DNA from: Litoreibacter albidus
Lineage (GTDB): Bacteria; Pseudomonadota; Alphaproteobacteria; Rhodobacterales; Rhodobacteraceae
Direction: 5' to 3'
Assembly: GCF_900107015.1 (NCBI RefSeq)
Contig: NZ_FNOI01000001.1
Span: forward strand, 808,501 to 872,500
DNA: 64,000 nucleotides
Positions within the stretch are counted from its first letter, which is position 1. Every line of letters starts with the position of its first letter. The notes below the pieces were generated by a model. It was given only the letters and a program-made list of their open reading frames with translations, was not told the DNA's origin and did not search any database. This document shows, piece after piece, positions 37,104-45,381 of the stretch. Position numbers and translations under genes: made by a program.

Positions 37104-38071
37104 CAGATCCGGTGATGACAGCAACCGCACTTGAGCGGCACTACCAAGTCGGTGGCGGTTTGTTCCGTGCCCCACGCACGTTGAAGGCTGTGGGCGGGCT
37201 CGATTTCGCGCTCTACCCTGGCAAGACACTGGCCGTCGTGGGCGAAAGTGGCTGCGGGAAATCCACGCTGGCTCGCATGGTCACGATGATCGAGGAACCG
37301 ACGGCGGGCACTTTATTGCTCGACGGTAAGCCCGTGGTTCGTGATGACTGGGCGTCACTGCGCACCTCGGTACAGATCGTGTTCCAAGACCCCTACGGCT
37401 CCCTGAACCCGCGCCAGCGCGTCGGCATGATTTTGGAAGAGCCATTGAAGATCAACCGCCCCGAGATGAGCGCGAAAGAGCGCACGGAAAAGGCGCGCGA
37501 GATGTTGGGCATGGTGGGCCTGCGCCCTGAGCACTTCGATCGCTATCCGCACATGTTTTCGGGCGGCCAACGCCAACGGATCGCCATCGCCCGCGCGCTG
37601 ATGCTGGACCCTAAAGTTCTGGTGCTGGACGAGCCTGTGTCGGCGCTTGATCTCTCGATCCAGAGCTCTGTTCTGAACCTGTTGGTGGACCTGCAAGAAC
37701 GCATGCAACTGGCGTATCTGTTCATCTCCCATGATCTAAGCGTGGTGCGCCATGTCGCGGACGAGGTGATCGTGATGTATCTGGGCCGTGGCGTAGAGAA
37801 AGGCAGCCGCGACGAATTGTTCGCAGCACCTTTTCATCCCTACACCAAAGCGCTGCTGTCGGCGACGCCGCAGGCTGATCCGCGCAAGACCAAGGAACGG
37901 ATCAAGCTCGACGGCGAATTGCCATCACCGCTGGCCATACCGCAGGGCTGCCCGTTTGCGCCGCGCTGTTGGAAGGTGCAAGACAAGTGCCGAACCACGC
38001 GTCCGGAATTGTCAGATGAGGCACATACCGCCGCCTGCTTCTTCCCAGAGAACGGCGGCACGCCAGCTTAA
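37100..38071 (+). CDS. dppF: Peptide ABC transporter ATPase DppF
   Basis: 323 aa. Walker A GESGCGKST, signature FSGGQRQRIAIARAL, Walker B VLVLDEPVSALD, and the C-terminal oligopeptide-transporter domain GCPFAPRCWKVQDKC. Start at the ATG overlapping the dppD stop; the frame to 37061 is inside dppD. Last gene of the operon, followed by a perfect hairpin shared with the convergent gene. Confidence 0.93.
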   Translation: MTDPVMTATALERHYQVGGGLFRAPRTLKAVGGLDFALYPGKTLAVVGESGCGKSTLARMVTMIEEPTAGTLLLDGKPVVRDDWASLRTSVQIVFQDPYGSLNPRQRVGMILEEPLKINRPEMSAKERTEKAREMLGMVGLRPEHFDRYPHMFSGGQRQRIAIARALMLDPKVLVLDEPVSALDLSIQSSVLNLLVDLQERMQLAYLFISHDLSVVRHVADEVIVMYLGRGVEKGSRDELFAAPFHPYTKALLSATPQADPRKTKERIKLDGELPSPLAIPQGCPFAPRCWKVQDKCRTTRPELSDEAHTAACFFPENGGTPA

Positions 38072-38080
38072 ATGGCGTGA

Positions 38081-38110
38081 TGCTGGCGCGGCTTTGCGGC
38101 CGCGCCAGCA
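38081..38110. terminator. Convergent hairpin after dppF
   Basis: A perfect 11-bp stem, TGCTGGCGCGG (38081-38091) and CCGCGCCAGCA (38100-38110), with an 8-nt loop between two convergent genes. No T run on either strand, so it probably blocks 3' decay or assists Rho rather than acting as a classical terminator. Confidence 0.55.
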
Positions 38111-38116
38111 CAGGGC

Positions 38117-39928
38117 TTATTCAGACCACCACACATCCGGCTGAAACCCGATCCAGTCGCCGTATACCGGCAGCTTGTCGGAAAACTTCAGGTTGGCGTC
38201 ATGCGCCAGCATGGAGACGTTGGAATACCACAGCGGCACCGCATAGCGGCCTGCCGTCAAGATGCGGTCCAGTGCTTTGACCGCGGCGCGGTAATCCTCT
38301 TGGCTGGACGAGGTCAGCATCGTTTGGATCATCGCCTCCGCCGCTGGGCTGTTCATCCCCATCAGGTTGCGAGAGCCCTCTTCCGTGACCCCGTCACTGC
38401 CCCAATAGGCCATCTGTTCATTTCCAGGGCTGAGGGAGAGACCGCGAATAAAGTGGGTCATGTCAAAGTCATAGGCATCGGTGCGGGCGCGATACTGGGC
38501 GCTGTCAATCACAGTGATGGTCGGAAAAATTCCCAGACGTTCCAGATGTTCCTTATAGATGCTGACGATGGATTGATGTTCCGCGCTGCCTTGCTTGAGC
38601 AAGATGTCGAACACAAACGGCTGCCCGTCGGTCCCCGTCAAAACGCCATCTTTCACCACCCAGCCGGCTTCCTCCAGAAGCCGTGTGGCCTCACGAATGC
38701 CTGACCGGTTGCGGGCGGATCCGTTGCTTTCGGGCAGTGCGTAGCCCTCTATCGTGCCGGGCAATAGCTGGTCTTTGAAGGGTTCCAGCAATGCCGCGAC
38801 CTTGCCCGTCGCGGGGCCTTCTTCCATCCCCAAGACGGAGTTGTGGAAGTAGGATGCGATACGTGGCGGGCCGTCCTTGCCGTTCAGCTTTTCGCTGATG
38901 AACTCATAGTTGAACGCTTGCAGCATCGCCTCGCGGACGCGCCAGTCCTTGAAGATATCGCGGCGGGTGTTCATCACGAACCCATCCATGCCCGTGGGCC
39001 GTTGATGAGGGATTTCTGATTTGATGACCTCCCCGTTCCTTACACGCGGAAAGTCGTATTGCTGCGCCCATTTGGCGGTGCTGGTTTCGCGCAGGGTATT
39101 TAGCTCCCCCGCCTTGAAGGCCTCGAACATGGCGGTGGCGTCGCCGTAGAACTCCATGCGCAATTCGTCGATGTTGTTTGTCCCGCGCCGGAACGGCACG
39201 TCGCGGCCCCAGTAATCGGGGTTACGCTTAAGGGACACGAAACGACCTGCTTCAAAATCCTCGATCACGTAGGGCGCTGAAGAAATCGGAATCGTATCCA
39301 GCCCGCTGTCCTCGAAGGTCGCGCCGTCCCATTGCGCCTTCTTCAAAATCGGACGCATCCCCATGATCAGCGCCAATTCGCGGTCAGGCTCTTTGAAAGT
39401 GAACCGGATTTTGCCCTCACCGGTGATCTCTGACTTCTCGATCTTGGACCACGTGCCCGCATAGCGTGGGTGCCCTTCGGTGCCCAAGGTCTCGTAAGAC
39501 CAGATCACATCTTCGGCAGTTACGGGGCTCCCGTCAGAGAATCGCGCCTCTGGCCGCAGCTTGAATTCCACCCAGAGATTCGTCGAATCGGTCTCGACGG
39601 TTTCGGCCAGAAGCCCGTAGAGGGTGAAAGGTTCGTCCCAAGAACGCCCCATCAGGCTCTCATATGCAAGGAACCGTAGCTGCCAAGGCACACGTCCTTT
39701 GCGGATGTGGGGGTTTAGCGAATCGAAGCTGCCGACCTCGCCGGTGACAATTTTTCCCCCCGTCGGTGCGTTCACGTTTGCGTATGGTAGGGACACAAAT
39801 TCTGGTGGTAGGGCCGGATCGCCATACATAGCTATGCCATGCTGGGGCTCCGCCAACGCCGTGCTGGCCGCAAGAATTGCCGCGCAGGACAATCCATTGC
39901 GCACCGATTGGAAAAAGTTTGATTTCAT
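38117..39928 (-). CDS. Extracellular solute-binding protein family 5 (YejA-like)
   Basis: 603 aa from the ATG at 39928 (AGGA about 11 nt upstream); the frame to 39964 adds 12 residues before the signal peptide. Signal peptide about 1-27 (ends ASTALA before EPQHG). The mature part has AMYGDPALPPEFVSLPYANVNAPTGG, FDSLNPH and LRPEARFSDGSPVTAEDV, typical of the longer YejA-type oligopeptide/microcin C-binding proteins. It has no permease genes of its own here and may feed the neighbouring Dpp transporter or a distant one. Confidence 0.88.
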   Translation of the reverse strand: MKSNFFQSVRNGLSCAAILAASTALAEPQHGIAMYGDPALPPEFVSLPYANVNAPTGGKIVTGEVGSFDSLNPHIRKGRVPWQLRFLAYESLMGRSWDEPFTLYGLLAETVETDSTNLWVEFKLRPEARFSDGSPVTAEDVIWSYETLGTEGHPRYAGTWSKIEKSEITGEGKIRFTFKEPDRELALIMGMRPILKKAQWDGATFEDSGLDTIPISSAPYVIEDFEAGRFVSLKRNPDYWGRDVPFRRGTNNIDELRMEFYGDATAMFEAFKAGELNTLRETSTAKWAQQYDFPRVRNGEVIKSEIPHQRPTGMDGFVMNTRRDIFKDWRVREAMLQAFNYEFISEKLNGKDGPPRIASYFHNSVLGMEEGPATGKVAALLEPFKDQLLPGTIEGYALPESNGSARNRSGIREATRLLEEAGWVVKDGVLTGTDGQPFVFDILLKQGSAEHQSIVSIYKEHLERLGIFPTITVIDSAQYRARTDAYDFDMTHFIRGLSLSPGNEQMAYWGSDGVTEEGSRNLMGMNSPAAEAMIQTMLTSSSQEDYRAAVKALDRILTAGRYAVPLWYSNVSMLAHDANLKFSDKLPVYGDWIGFQPDVWWSE

Positions 39929-40007
39929 TTGGGTAACAATCCTTCGACGCCCTTGCCTGTTCAACGGCCATGCTACGCAGGGTTATCAACCTTTTCAAAC
40001 TTTTAGC

Positions 40008-40036
40008 TTGGCGGGTGGCGGAGGACGGCTTATAAA
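40008..40036 (+). promoter_or_regulatory. Predicted sigma-70 promoter of a small RNA
   Basis: TTGGCG (40008-40013) and TATAAA (40031-40036) separated by exactly 17 bp, in the 317-bp gap between the divergent genes at 39928 and 40246. It points to a start near 40043. No coding gene follows before the terminator at 40119. Confidence 0.6.
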
Positions 40037-40042
40037 GAGGGC

Positions 40043-40119
40043 ACTGCTCGATAGGTTTCTTGCCTGTATGAAACCTGCCTCAATAACTTAACGCCAGCTT
40101 CGTGCTGGCGTTTTTTTTT
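40043..40119 (+). ncRNA. Candidate trans-acting small RNA, about 77 nt
   Basis: Bounded by the promoter at 40008-40036 and a terminator at 40091-40119. Hairpin 1: AGGTTTC (40053-40059) and GAAACCT (40070-40076) with a 10-nt loop. A single-stranded A/U-rich stretch (CTCAATAACTTA) precedes the terminator: stem ACGCCAGC (40091-40098) with GCTGGCGT (40104-40111), loop TTCGT, and nine T residues (40111-40119). Hairpin, unpaired A/U-rich stretch and a terminator with a long U tail are the usual form of Hfq-binding sRNAs, and hfq is present in this window. Not assigned to a known family. Confidence 0.55.
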
Positions 40120-40245
40120 GGCACAGGCGGCGCGACTTGTCCGCGCAAACCGACAGCTTTCACCAAATGGTGCAGAAGCTTTTCATAGCCTTCGCAGCTG
40201 CAGCATGTAGGTTGTAGCGGAACGTGATTGAAAGGATTCCGACGA

Positions 40246-41031
40246 ATGTCTCTCCCTACCCCACTCAAAGGCAAAACAGCCGTCATCACTGGCTCCAACT
40301 CCGGTATCGGATTGGGCATCGCGCGCGAGCTTGCGAAATCCGGCGCGAACGTGGTTCTGAACTCCTACACAAACACAGACGAAGATCACGCCATCGCGGC
40401 AGAGATCACGAAGGACAGCGGTTTTGAAGCTCGCTACATCCAAGCTGACCTGTCCAACGGCGAACAGGCCCGCGCCCTGATTGAGCAGGCTGGCCAATGC
40501 GATATCCTGATCAACAACGCGGGCATCCAGCATGTTGCCCCCATCGACGAGTTTCCCGTGGGCAAATGGGATGCGATCATCGCGATCATGCTCAGCTCTG
40601 TGTTTCACACGACCGCCGCCGCCCTGCCCATGATGCGCAAGGCAGGCTGGGGCCGCGTGATTAACATATCCTCCGCGCATGGGCTGACCGCATCGCCGTA
40701 TAAGTCGGCTTACGTCGCCGCAAAGCACGGTGTCGTCGGAATGACCAAAGTGGTGGCCCTTGAGACCGCGCGTGAGCCGATCACGGCCAACGCCATCTGT
40801 CCGGGCTATGTGATGACGCCCCTCGTGGAGTCGCAAATCCCCGACACTATGGAGAAATACGGCATGGACCGCGAGACAGTCATCAAGGACGTGATGCTGG
40901 AGCGCCAGCCGTCCAAAGAGTTCGCCACAACGGAGCAGCTTGGCGGCGTAGCGACCTTCCTATGCTCGGATGCTGCGACGCAGATCACGGGCACCACGAT
41001 CAGCGTGGACGGCGGATGGACCGCGTTGTGA
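40246..41031 (+). CDS. bdhA: 3-hydroxybutyrate dehydrogenase
   Basis: 261 aa short-chain dehydrogenase oxidising (R)-3-hydroxybutyrate to acetoacetate with NAD. TGSNSGIGLGIA cofactor motif, NNAGIQHVAPIDEFP, catalytic Ser-Tyr-Lys (NISSAHGL...YVAAKHG) and ANAICPGYVMTPLVESQIPD characteristic of BdhA. Start at 40246 with AAAGGA about 10 nt upstream; an ATG at 40228 lacks a leader. Followed after 28 nt by a patatin, probably in one transcript. Confidence 0.92.
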   Translation: MSLPTPLKGKTAVITGSNSGIGLGIARELAKSGANVVLNSYTNTDEDHAIAAEITKDSGFEARYIQADLSNGEQARALIEQAGQCDILINNAGIQHVAPIDEFPVGKWDAIIAIMLSSVFHTTAAALPMMRKAGWGRVINISSAHGLTASPYKSAYVAAKHGVVGMTKVVALETAREPITANAICPGYVMTPLVESQIPDTMEKYGMDRETVIKDVMLERQPSKEFATTEQLGGVATFLCSDAATQITGTTISVDGGWTAL

Positions 41032-41059
41032 CGCGGGGCTTGCGGCTGGTGCGCGCCCG

Positions 41060-42088
41060 ATGAAAAAGCGGATCAACCTTGCCTTGCAGGGCGGCGGCGC
41101 GCATGGCGCGTTCACATGGGGCGTCCTCGACCGCATCTTGGAGGACGACCGTATCGAGATCGCTGCGATTAGCGGTACCTCCGCGGGCGCTCTGAACGGG
41201 GCCGCGCTAAAGTCAGGCCTGTTGGAAGATGGCGCAGCTGGTGCCAAGGCCAAGCTGGACTGGCTTTGGGGCGAAATCGGCGCGAGCGATCAAACCCACC
41301 TACAAAGCTGGATGCAGGGCGTCAGCCCCGGCTCTGTCAGTCATGCGGTTGAGTCCTCGCCGTTCTACCAAGCGCTGGATATGTTCAGCCGCGTGGCCAG
41401 CCCCTACAATCTTGGCCTGCTCTACGCGCATCCCTTGCGCCCAATTGTGGAGCAGCTGAACTTCGACGAGGTTTGCGCCAAGGAAGGCCCTGCCCTGTTC
41501 ATTTGCGCCACCAACGTGCGGTCCGGTAAAATTCGTATCTTCGATCATGATGACACCAACACGGATGCCATTCTGGCATCGGGCTGCCTGCCGACGATCT
41601 TTCAGGCGGTGGAGATCTTTGATCCCAAGACCGACCGTGTGGAGGCGTATTGGGACGGCGGCTATATGGGCAACCCTGCCCTGTTCCCGCTGTTCGAACC
41701 GGACTTCCCGTCCGATCTAGTGATTGTGAACATCAACCCCCTGCACCGCGACGAGGTACCGCGCAAAGCGTCGGAAATCCAGAACCGGATCAATGAGATC
41801 AGTTTCAACGGGTCGTTGTTCAGAGAGCTGCGCGCGGTCCAATTCGTTCATGACCTTATCGTAAGCGGCAAACTATCGCGCGGGTCAATGAAAGATGTGC
41901 TAGTTCACATGATCTCGGATGATGCGCTGATGACCCAGCTTTCCGTGGCGACGAAAAGCATCCCCACGCCTTACGTGTTAAAGGAGTTGAAAGCGGCTGG
42001 CCGGATCGCGGCAGATGCGTTCCTTGAGGCGCATTTCGATGATCTTGGCGCGCGGTCCTCCGTCGATCTGCGAGAGATGTTCAGCTAG
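41060..42088 (+). CDS. Patatin-like phospholipase family protein
   Basis: 342 aa serine hydrolase with the catalytic dyad: GGGAHGAF oxyanion loop, nucleophile in ISGTSAGALNG, and Asp in WDGGYMGNP. No signal peptide, so cytoplasmic. The family acts on phospholipids, and some members hydrolyse storage lipids or polyesters. Linkage to bdhA suggests a role in polyhydroxybutyrate or lipid turnover, which is inference. The Shine-Dalgarno is weak; the frame to 40970 lies in bdhA. Confidence 0.88.
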   Translation: MKKRINLALQGGGAHGAFTWGVLDRILEDDRIEIAAISGTSAGALNGAALKSGLLEDGAAGAKAKLDWLWGEIGASDQTHLQSWMQGVSPGSVSHAVESSPFYQALDMFSRVASPYNLGLLYAHPLRPIVEQLNFDEVCAKEGPALFICATNVRSGKIRIFDHDDTNTDAILASGCLPTIFQAVEIFDPKTDRVEAYWDGGYMGNPALFPLFEPDFPSDLVIVNINPLHRDEVPRKASEIQNRINEISFNGSLFRELRAVQFVHDLIVSGKLSRGSMKDVLVHMISDDALMTQLSVATKSIPTPYVLKELKAAGRIAADAFLEAHFDDLGARSSVDLREMFS

Positions 42089-42102
42089 TGGACCGAGGCC
42101 GC

Positions 42103-42738
42103 TTAGGCCATGGATGTGACCCAAAGGATCAGCGCGTCTTCCGCGCTGGTCGACACCACGTTGTGCCCCATCGACGCGTCATAATAAGCGCTGTCGCCGC
42201 GTTTCATGTCAACCGGCTCGTAGAACTCGGTGAACAGCTGAACCGCGCCTGTCAGCACATACAAGAACTCCTCGCCGTCATGGCGGATCCAGCCGTCGAA
42301 TTCATCAAAGCTGCGCGCGCGAATACGGGCGCGGTAGGGCAACATCGCCTTTTTGGTTAAGCCGGAGTTAAGCAACTCATGCTCATAGGTCGGCGTCACA
42401 TGGGCGGAGCCGTGGTCGGAACGGGTCACATCCATGCGACCGTTCACCTGCGCTTTTTTGGGCGGCGTGAACAGTTGTGGCATGCCGATGCCCAACCCGT
42501 CGGCCAGCTTCTTCATCAGCTCGAACGTCGGCGACATTTGCTCGTTTTCAATCTTCGACAACGTGGAGCGCGCCAGTCCGGCTTCCTTCGCGGCTTGTTC
42601 CAGCGTCCAATCGCGGGCTTTGCGTAACTCGCGCACACGGGCACCAAGGTTCAATGGCTCTACAGGGCTGCTGTCGCCGCTGGCGCGGGCGAGGCGAATG
42701 AGGCTGGGTTCGTCTTTACTGGTCATGGTCGTTCTCAT
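42103..42738 (-). CDS. XRE-family regulator with cupin domain (second copy type)
   Basis: 211 aa from the ATG at 42738 (AGAGGA about 5 nt upstream); another ATG lies at 42726 and the frame runs on to 42951 without support. Helix-turn-helix LGARVRELRKARDWTLEQAAKEAGLARSTLSKIENEQMSPTFELMKKLADGLGI, then a C-terminal cupin (DGEEFLYVLTGAVQLF, GDSAYYDASMGHNVV). Divergent from the acyl-CoA synthetase cluster with only 45 bp between starts, so it probably regulates that cluster. Confidence 0.88.
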   Translation of the reverse strand: MRTTMTSKDEPSLIRLARASGDSSPVEPLNLGARVRELRKARDWTLEQAAKEAGLARSTLSKIENEQMSPTFELMKKLADGLGIGMPQLFTPPKKAQVNGRMDVTRSDHGSAHVTPTYEHELLNSGLTKKAMLPYRARIRARSFDEFDGWIRHDGEEFLYVLTGAVQLFTEFYEPVDMKRGDSAYYDASMGHNVVSTSAEDALILWVTSMA

Positions 42739-42783
42739 AGCGTCCTCTTGCGGCATGTGGCAATGGGCACTAGCCCTTTGGTT

Positions 42784-44271
42784 ATGCAATCTGTCTTTGA
42801 TCACGGCCCACCGCCGCCCTGCCCGTCCCCGTTCAATATGGCGGCTTATGTGCTGTCCTACGCGCCAAGTCTTGGCAACAAACCCGCGCTGGAGGTCGTG
42901 GGCGGCGATGCATCGGTTCTGACCTACGACGCCCTTTGTAGGCGTGTGCAACGTGTGGCCGGCGGCTTAAGGGCGCAAGGGCTTAACATTGGCGACCGCG
43001 TGTTGTTTCGCCTAGGCAATACGCCAGACTTCCCCATCGCATATCTCGCGTGTATTTGGGCGGGACTTGTGCCGATCCCCGCGTCCTCTCAACTGACGAA
43101 GCGAGAGGCCACAGACATCGCGCGCCAAACGCAGCCTGCCCTGATTTTACACCAAGACGGCGTGTCCCTGCCGGATAGTGCGGCACCCGTGCTCGGCGAA
43201 TTGCCGGAGGCCGCAGAGATCCCTCCGGTTATGGGCGACCCTGATCGCTTGGCCTACATTGTTTTCACCTCCGGCACATCCGGCCGCCCGACGGGGGTGC
43301 GCCATGCCCACCGCGCGATCTGGGCGCGGCGCATGATGTGGGACGGCTGGTACGGGCTGCGCCAAGACGACCGCGTTATGCACGCGGGCGCGTTCAACTG
43401 GACGTACACACTAGGCACAGGATTGATGGATCCGTGGAGCATGGGCGCGACGGCTCTGATCCCCTCCGCTGGCGTTCCGTCTGACGCGCTGGCGGGGTTG
43501 GTCGCTAAGCACAACGCCAGCATCTTTGCAGCTGCACCAGGGGTTTACCGGCAGATGCTAAAGTTCGCGGTTCCTACGATGCCCGCGCTACGCCACGGGT
43601 TATCGGCCGGTGAAAGCCTGCCGGATGCCGTTCGCATAGCTTGGCAGGAAACAACTGGCACAGATATTCACGAGGCTTTGGGCATGTCCGAGTGCTCCAC
43701 CTTAGTCTCGGGCAGCCCCACACGTCCTGCCCGCAAAGGAACATCGGGCCGTCCGCAGGTCGGGCGCCGCATCGCAGTGGTTCAAGACGGCGCGCCCGTG
43801 CCAGTAGATACCCCCGGCTTGCTGGCCATTCACCGTGATGATCCGGGCTTGATGCTCGGCACATTGGATGCGGACCTAGTGACCGAGGGCGCGTGGTTCG
43901 TGACCGCCGACACCGTCAGCATGGGCGCGGACGGCGATATCACCTATTTGGGGCGCAGCGACGATATGATGAACGCGGGCGGTTACCGCGTGTCGCCGTT
44001 AGAGGTAGAGGCCGCCTTTGCGGGGTATGCCGCCATGACGGGTTGCGCGGCTGTAACGGTTGAAGTCAAAGCCGACACCGAGGTCATCGCGCTGTTCTAC
44101 TCTGCGGATGGCCCCCTTCAGGACGAGGCGTTGCGCGCTCATGCACAGGCGCTGCTCGCGCGGTACAAGCAACCACGCCTTTACATCCACCGCGCGACAT
44201 TGCCAAAAGGTACAAACGGCAAGCTGAACCGTCGCTTGCTGCGATACGCATTTGAGGATCCCCATGATTAA
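42784..44271 (+). CDS. Acyl-CoA synthetase (AMP-forming)
   Basis: 495 aa ANL-superfamily ligase. ATP-binding FTSGTSGRPTGVRHAH, adenylate motif ALGMSECS, and hinge and catalytic region YLGRSDDMMNAGGYRVSPLEVE, with C-terminal Lys in LPKGTNGKLNRRLL. Activates an acid, probably aromatic or medium/short chain, with CoA. The start is uncertain (ATG 42763 and TTG 42748 are possible); 42784 fits the conserved N-terminus. Overlaps the next gene by 8 nt. Confidence 0.88.
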   Translation: MQSVFDHGPPPPCPSPFNMAAYVLSYAPSLGNKPALEVVGGDASVLTYDALCRRVQRVAGGLRAQGLNIGDRVLFRLGNTPDFPIAYLACIWAGLVPIPASSQLTKREATDIARQTQPALILHQDGVSLPDSAAPVLGELPEAAEIPPVMGDPDRLAYIVFTSGTSGRPTGVRHAHRAIWARRMMWDGWYGLRQDDRVMHAGAFNWTYTLGTGLMDPWSMGATALIPSAGVPSDALAGLVAKHNASIFAAAPGVYRQMLKFAVPTMPALRHGLSAGESLPDAVRIAWQETTGTDIHEALGMSECSTLVSGSPTRPARKGTSGRPQVGRRIAVVQDGAPVPVDTPGLLAIHRDDPGLMLGTLDADLVTEGAWFVTADTVSMGADGDITYLGRSDDMMNAGGYRVSPLEVEAAFAGYAAMTGCAAVTVEVKADTEVIALFYSADGPLQDEALRAHAQALLARYKQPRLYIHRATLPKGTNGKLNRRLLRYAFEDPHD

Positions 44272-44908
44272 GCTCGACATTATCTCCGACGTCATTTGCC
44301 CGTGGTGCTACATCGGCAAGGCCCACTTGGACCGTGCGCTGGAGGCGAACCCAGATCATCCGTTCACCATCGAATGGCACCCGTTCCAGTTGAATCCGAC
44401 GATGCCAGAGGGCGGTATGGATCGTCGCGAGTATCTTGAGCATAAGTTTGGTGGCAAAGAAGGTGCGGTGCGTGTCTATGGCCAGATCGCCGAAGCCGCA
44501 GAGGCCGCAGGCCTCGACATTGACTTTGGCGCGATCCAGCGCACGCCGAACACCATCAACGCGCACCGCCTGATCCATTGGGCCGGACTGGAGGGGCGGC
44601 AGACGGCCGTGGTCTCCAAGCTGTTCAAGGCCTACTTCAAAGAAGGCCGCGATATTGGCAACACCGACGCGCTGCTCGACATCGCTGAGGCCGCAGAGAT
44701 GGACCGCAACATGGTTGCGCGCCTTATGGCCACGGATCAAGACGTGGACGACATCCGTGCCCGCGATGCCAACGCCCGCGAACGCGGCGTAACAGGCGTG
44801 CCAACACATATCGTGGCCAGCCAGCACGTGCTGCCGGGCGCACAGCAGCCCGACTTGTGGGCCAGCGTGATCAAAGATGTGAACGAGCAGCTTGCTGCCC
44901 AGTCATGA
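44264..44908 (+). CDS. DsbA-family (FrnE-like) oxidoreductase
   Basis: 214 aa cytoplasmic thioredoxin-fold protein with the active site CPWC (ISDVICPWCYIGKAHLDRAL) and the typical C-terminal GVTGVPTHIV containing the cis-proline. It lacks a signal peptide. FrnE-type members act as disulfide isomerases or polyketide-related isomerases; the substrate is unknown. Overlaps both neighbours (8 nt with the ligase, 4 nt with the next gene), so it is part of a coupled cluster. Confidence 0.87.
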   Translation: MIKLDIISDVICPWCYIGKAHLDRALEANPDHPFTIEWHPFQLNPTMPEGGMDRREYLEHKFGGKEGAVRVYGQIAEAAEAAGLDIDFGAIQRTPNTINAHRLIHWAGLEGRQTAVVSKLFKAYFKEGRDIGNTDALLDIAEAAEMDRNMVARLMATDQDVDDIRARDANARERGVTGVPTHIVASQHVLPGAQQPDLWASVIKDVNEQLAAQS

Positions 44909-45381
44909 TCACCGCACATCTGCCAGCGGGCTATGTGCTGGGCCGCACAGCGCAGCGCTACGGCGTCAACCGTTGGTTGATGCTGGCGGCGCTGCTCGGG
45001 TCGGTGCTGCCGGATTTTGACCTGATCTGGTTCTATCTGGTTGATGACCGCGCCATACACCATCACCACTACTGGGTTCACATCCCCGGCTTTTGGGCAC
45101 CTGTCGCCTTGGCGGCTCTTCTGTCGCTGCGCATGTGGGCCCCGAAATGGTTACCGCCTGCGCGGGTGTTTTTCGTGGCGATCTTCGTGCACCTCATTCT
45201 CGACAGTATTGCGGGTTCCATCGCGTGGGCGTGGCCGTTCAGTGATCACCTGTTTGAATTCGTGCAAGTCCCCGCGACCCAAAGCCATTTCATTTGGTCC
45301 TTCATCCTGCATTGGACGTTTTCGTTTGAGTTGATTATCTGGGCGCTTGCCATCTACCTATTCGCAAAGGCCACCCCGTGA
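44905..45381 (+). CDS. Membrane-bound metal-dependent hydrolase-like protein
   Basis: 158 aa with about four hydrophobic segments. The pattern TAHLPAGYVLG near the start, SVLPDFDLIWFY, a His cluster HHHHYWVHIPGFW and HLILDSIAG resembles the YdjM/DUF457 inner-membrane hydrolase family, whose His and Asp residues are proposed metal ligands. Function unproven. Coupled by ATGA to the DsbA-like gene and by GTGA to the MFS gene. Confidence 0.7.
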   Translation: MITAHLPAGYVLGRTAQRYGVNRWLMLAALLGSVLPDFDLIWFYLVDDRAIHHHHYWVHIPGFWAPVALAALLSLRMWAPKWLPPARVFFVAIFVHLILDSIAGSIAWAWPFSDHLFEFVQVPATQSHFIWSFILHWTFSFELIIWALAIYLFAKATP

